Source: Acidobacteriaceae bacterium
GTDB taxonomy: Bacteria; Acidobacteriota; Terriglobia; Bryobacterales; Bryobacteraceae
DNA: 8,704 bases
Direction: 5' to 3'
Assembly (NCBI GenBank): GCA_019239585.1
Contig: JAFAZU010000542.1
Span: 1-8,704, forward strand
The notes beneath the pieces were generated by a model. That model was given only the letters and a program-made list of their open reading frames with translations. It did not search any database and was not told where the DNA came from. Both the position numbers and the translations under genes were made by a program. Positions 7,337-8,704 of this stretch are shown one piece after another (the first letter of the stretch is position 1; the number at the start of each line of letters is the position of its first letter).

Positions 7337-8323
7337 TTAACTTTGATGGAGGAGCGGGCGCACCGCCGTGACCAGCTGATCCCTCAGGAGGCGCTCGAAA
7401 TAGGTTATGGTTTTCGACAAACCTTCGCGAAGCGCTACGGTCGGCTTCCAGCCGAACAATTCGTTGGCCTTGCTGATATCCGGTCGTCTCTGACGAGGAT
7501 CGTCGGCCGGCAGCGGCAAGTGGATGACTCGCGATGAGGAGCCCGTCAGCTCGATCACCTCATCGGCGAGCTCCCGGATGGTGAATTCGCCGGGATTGCC
7601 GAGATTGACCGGACCGGTCACCTCGTCCGGCGTTCCCATGAGGCGCATGAGACCATCGACCAGATCGTCCACGTAGCAGAAGGAACGCGTGTGGCTTCCG
7701 TCGCCGTAGACTGTGATATCCCTGTTCTGCAGGGCTTGAACGACGAAGTTGGACACCACCCGGCCGTCATTCGGGTGCATGCGCGGCCCATAGGTATTGA
7801 AGATCCTGGCCACCTTCACCGGCATTTCGTGCTGCCGATGGTAGTCGAAAAAAAGCGTCTCGGCGCAGCGCTTGCCTTCGTCGTAGCAGGAGCGCGGGCC
7901 AATCGGATTGACATTGCCCCAGTAGTCCTCCGCCTGGGGATGAACCGAAGGATCGCCGTAGACCTCTGAAGTCGAGGCTTGCAGGATTTTCGCCCTTACG
8001 CGCTTGGCGAGACCCAGCATGTTGATGGCGCCGTTCACGCTCGTCTTCGTCGTCTGCACGGGATCGAGCTGGTAGTGGATGGGCGAAGCTGGACAGGCGA
8101 GATTATAGATCTCGTCGACTTCCACGTAGAGAGGGAAGCAGACATCGTGGCGCAAAAGCTCGAATCTCGGGTTCGACAACAGATGGTGTACGTTGTGCCG
8201 TGTCCCCGTATACAAGTTGTCGACGCACAGGACCTCATAACCCTCCTGCAGCAGTCGCTCGCACAAATGCGAACCAACGAATCCGGCACCTCCGGTGACC
8301 AGTACGCGCAATTCGGTAAGCAT
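7337..8323 (-). CDS. uxs: UDP-glucuronate decarboxylase (UDP-xylose synthase)
   Basis: The product is 328 aa, the normal size for bacterial UXS. It converts UDP-glucuronate to UDP-xylose and CO2 with bound NAD+, in the cytosol. It is an extended short-chain dehydrogenase: NAD motif TGGAGFVG (10-17), acidic D35 ending the second strand (VDNLYTG), NLACPASPIHYQ (74-85), the family-specific ASTSEVYGDP (116-125, with the key Glu E120), YWGNVNPIGPRSCYDEGKR (134-152) with catalytic Y147 and K151, RIFNTYGPRM (173-182), and DDPRQRRPDI (274-283). The YWGNVNPIGPRSCYDEGKR stretch separates UXS from UDP-glucose epimerases and dTDP-glucose dehydratases. ATG 8323 was chosen because the Rossmann strand follows at once and GGGAG lies seven bases upstream. 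A GTG at 8398 would add a 25-residue extension unlike the family. It is probably transcribed from the sigma-54-like promoter upstream and perhaps continues into the WcaJ-like gene. It supplies xylose for the polymer, and possibly for GT61 (inference). Confidence 0.95.
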   Translation of the reverse strand: MLTELRVLVTGGAGFVGSHLCERLLQEGYEVLCVDNLYTGTRHNVHHLLSNPRFELLRHDVCFPLYVEVDEIYNLACPASPIHYQLDPVQTTKTSVNGAINMLGLAKRVRAKILQASTSEVYGDPSVHPQAEDYWGNVNPIGPRSCYDEGKRCAETLFFDYHRQHEMPVKVARIFNTYGPRMHPNDGRVVSNFVVQALQNRDITVYGDGSHTRSFCYVDDLVDGLMRLMGTPDEVTGPVNLGNPGEFTIRELADEVIELTGSSSRVIHLPLPADDPRQRRPDISKANELFGWKPTVALREGLSKTITYFERLLRDQLVTAVRPLLHQS

Positions 8324-8366
8324 TGAACCACTCCCAAGGTCGACGATATGCACCCGCCGGCATGGA

Positions 8367-8382
8367 GCCCCGGCAAAGGGGC
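8367..8382 (-). other. Hairpin in the predicted UXS leader
   Basis: GCCCC and GGGGC arms (8367-8371 and 8378-8382) enclose a six-base loop about 44 bases before the UXS start. No T-run follows. It may shape the 5' leader, but the short stem gives only modest support. Confidence 0.3.
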
Positions 8383-8404
8383 GTTCTCTTGGTGACACTG
8401 TGGT

Positions 8405-8438
8405 ATAACATAGACATGTGACGAGTCGATTATGTTAT
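8405..8438. repeat. Inverted repeat ATAACATA-N18-TATGTTAT at the UXS promoter
   Basis: The perfect 8-base arms are at 8405-8412 and 8431-8438 with an 18-base spacer. The right arm abuts the -12 element of the sigma-54-like promoter, so the repeat would cover about -11 to +23 relative to a start near 8427. That is a classical operator position. AT-rich arms in a GC-rich genome make chance less likely but do not exclude it. Confidence 0.5.
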
Positions 8439-8453
8439 GCAGATTTCTTGCCA
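8438..8453 (-). promoter_or_regulatory. Sigma-54 (RpoN)-type promoter for the UXS gene
   Basis: On the minus strand TGGCAAG, four bases (AAAT), then CTGCA matches the RpoN consensus TGGCACG-N4-TTGCA at 10 of 12 positions. Both invariant pairs (GG at -24, GC at -12) are kept at exact spacing. The predicted start is near 8427, about 104 bases upstream of ATG 8323. A sigma-70 reading (TTGGCA with CATAAT) has a 14-base spacer, which is too short. An activator of the bacterial enhancer-binding type would be required. Confidence 0.5.
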
Positions 8454-8461
8454 AATGAAGT

Positions 8462-8505
8462 GTTCAAAAATTGAACGCCTGCGCGCCGGGCGCGGCTCAA
8501 TTGAG
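8462..8505. repeat. Two palindromes upstream of the sigma-54-like promoter
   Basis: GTTCAA-AAA-TTGAAC (8462-8476) and CTCAATTGAG (8496-8505) are perfect palindromes sharing TCAA/TTGA half-sites. Their centres are 31.5 bases apart, about three helical turns. They would lie at about -42 and -73 from the predicted UXS start, so they could be paired sites for a dimeric regulator. The first resembles GTTC-N7-GAAC but is not the direct GTTC-N7-GTTC repeat bound by alphaproteobacterial LexA. Confidence 0.4.
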
Positions 8506-8704
8506 AATGCTCGACCGGCTCGCGGCGTTCAGACTTCTGATTTCCGAATCGATTGGAGGGCGGCCCCCCTTCTTCGGAGTTTCGAATCGGTCGATGGGAG
8601 GGCGGATCGGGGGAGACTGCGCAAATAGCGCGTCGGAAAGATCGCGGCCGACTCCAACTCCACGCTGGCACAAAGCGGATGACCCCGCTCCGAGGCGGCA
8701 ACGA

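Larger units (their letters stand above)
8324..8704. other. Upstream region of the UXS gene to the right edge, no supported gene
   Basis: It holds a roughly 100-base UXS leader, a sigma-54-like promoter and several inverted repeats, listed separately. From about 8506 to the edge nothing is convincing. Two frames stay open to the edge: minus 8529-8703, which could be the tail of a gene outside the window (Leu/Arg/Ser-rich, TGA at 8531-8529), and plus from ATG 8594 without a good ribosome binding site. A loose direct repeat, GAATCG followed by GGAGGGCGG, occurs at 8546-8563 and 8584-8605. Confidence 0.5.

Noticed and set aside
8324..8398. 25-residue N-terminal extension of UXS from GTG 8398
   Set aside because: The extension is not family-like. 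ATG 8323 has a good ribosome binding site and is directly followed by the NAD-binding strand.
8462..8476. LexA (SOS) box
   Set aside because: Alphaproteobacterial LexA binds the direct repeat GTTC-N7-GTTC. Here the second half is GAAC, and the downstream gene has no DNA-repair role.

Overview
The window is part of an exopolysaccharide / surface-polysaccharide gene cluster. It is probably from an alphaproteobacterium of the Rhizobiales type (Bradyrhizobium or Methylobacterium-like). That placement rests on high GC in most genes, typical family sequences, and a signal-peptide-less glycanase carrying 'DILWRN'-type FG-GAP repeats. I inferred it from sequence feel and did not confirm it by any search. 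No rRNA, tRNA, CRISPR array, insertion sequence or phage gene is visible.

Layout from left to right. Positions 1-1055 (minus) hold an O-antigen ligase/polymerase-like (Wzy_C) membrane protein that runs off the left edge and has clearly lower GC than its neighbours. Positions 1056-1573 are a gap with no convincing gene. Positions 1574-4141 (minus) encode an 855-aa modular glycoside hydrolase family 5 protein: catalytic domain, Ig-like domain, cadherin-like domain, then six FG-GAP repeats at an exact 54-residue spacing. A possible 65-codon ORF (4138-4335, minus) overlaps its start by the four bases ATGA. Positions 4142-4502 form a divergent control region. Positions 4503-5675 (plus) encode a family 61 (DUF563) glycosyltransferase. 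Positions 5750-7237 (minus) encode a WcaJ/ExoY-type polyprenyl-phosphate sugar-1-phosphate transferase. Positions 7337-8323 (minus) encode UDP-glucuronate decarboxylase (UDP-xylose synthase). Positions 8324-8704 are an upstream region with a sigma-54-like promoter and several inverted repeats.

The genes fit one Wzx/Wzy-type pathway. The decarboxylase makes UDP-xylose. The WcaJ-like enzyme starts the repeat unit on undecaprenyl phosphate. The GT61 enzyme adds a sugar, possibly xylose. The Wzy_C protein polymerises or ligates the product. The GH5 protein is a plausible exported glycanase that trims or releases the polymer. Flippase, export and chain-length genes are not in the window. The most distinctive points are the UDP-xylose synthase plus GT61 pairing, the exactly periodic repeat array on a glycanase that has no room for a signal peptide, and the palindrome-rich sigma-54-like promoter ahead of the decarboxylase.
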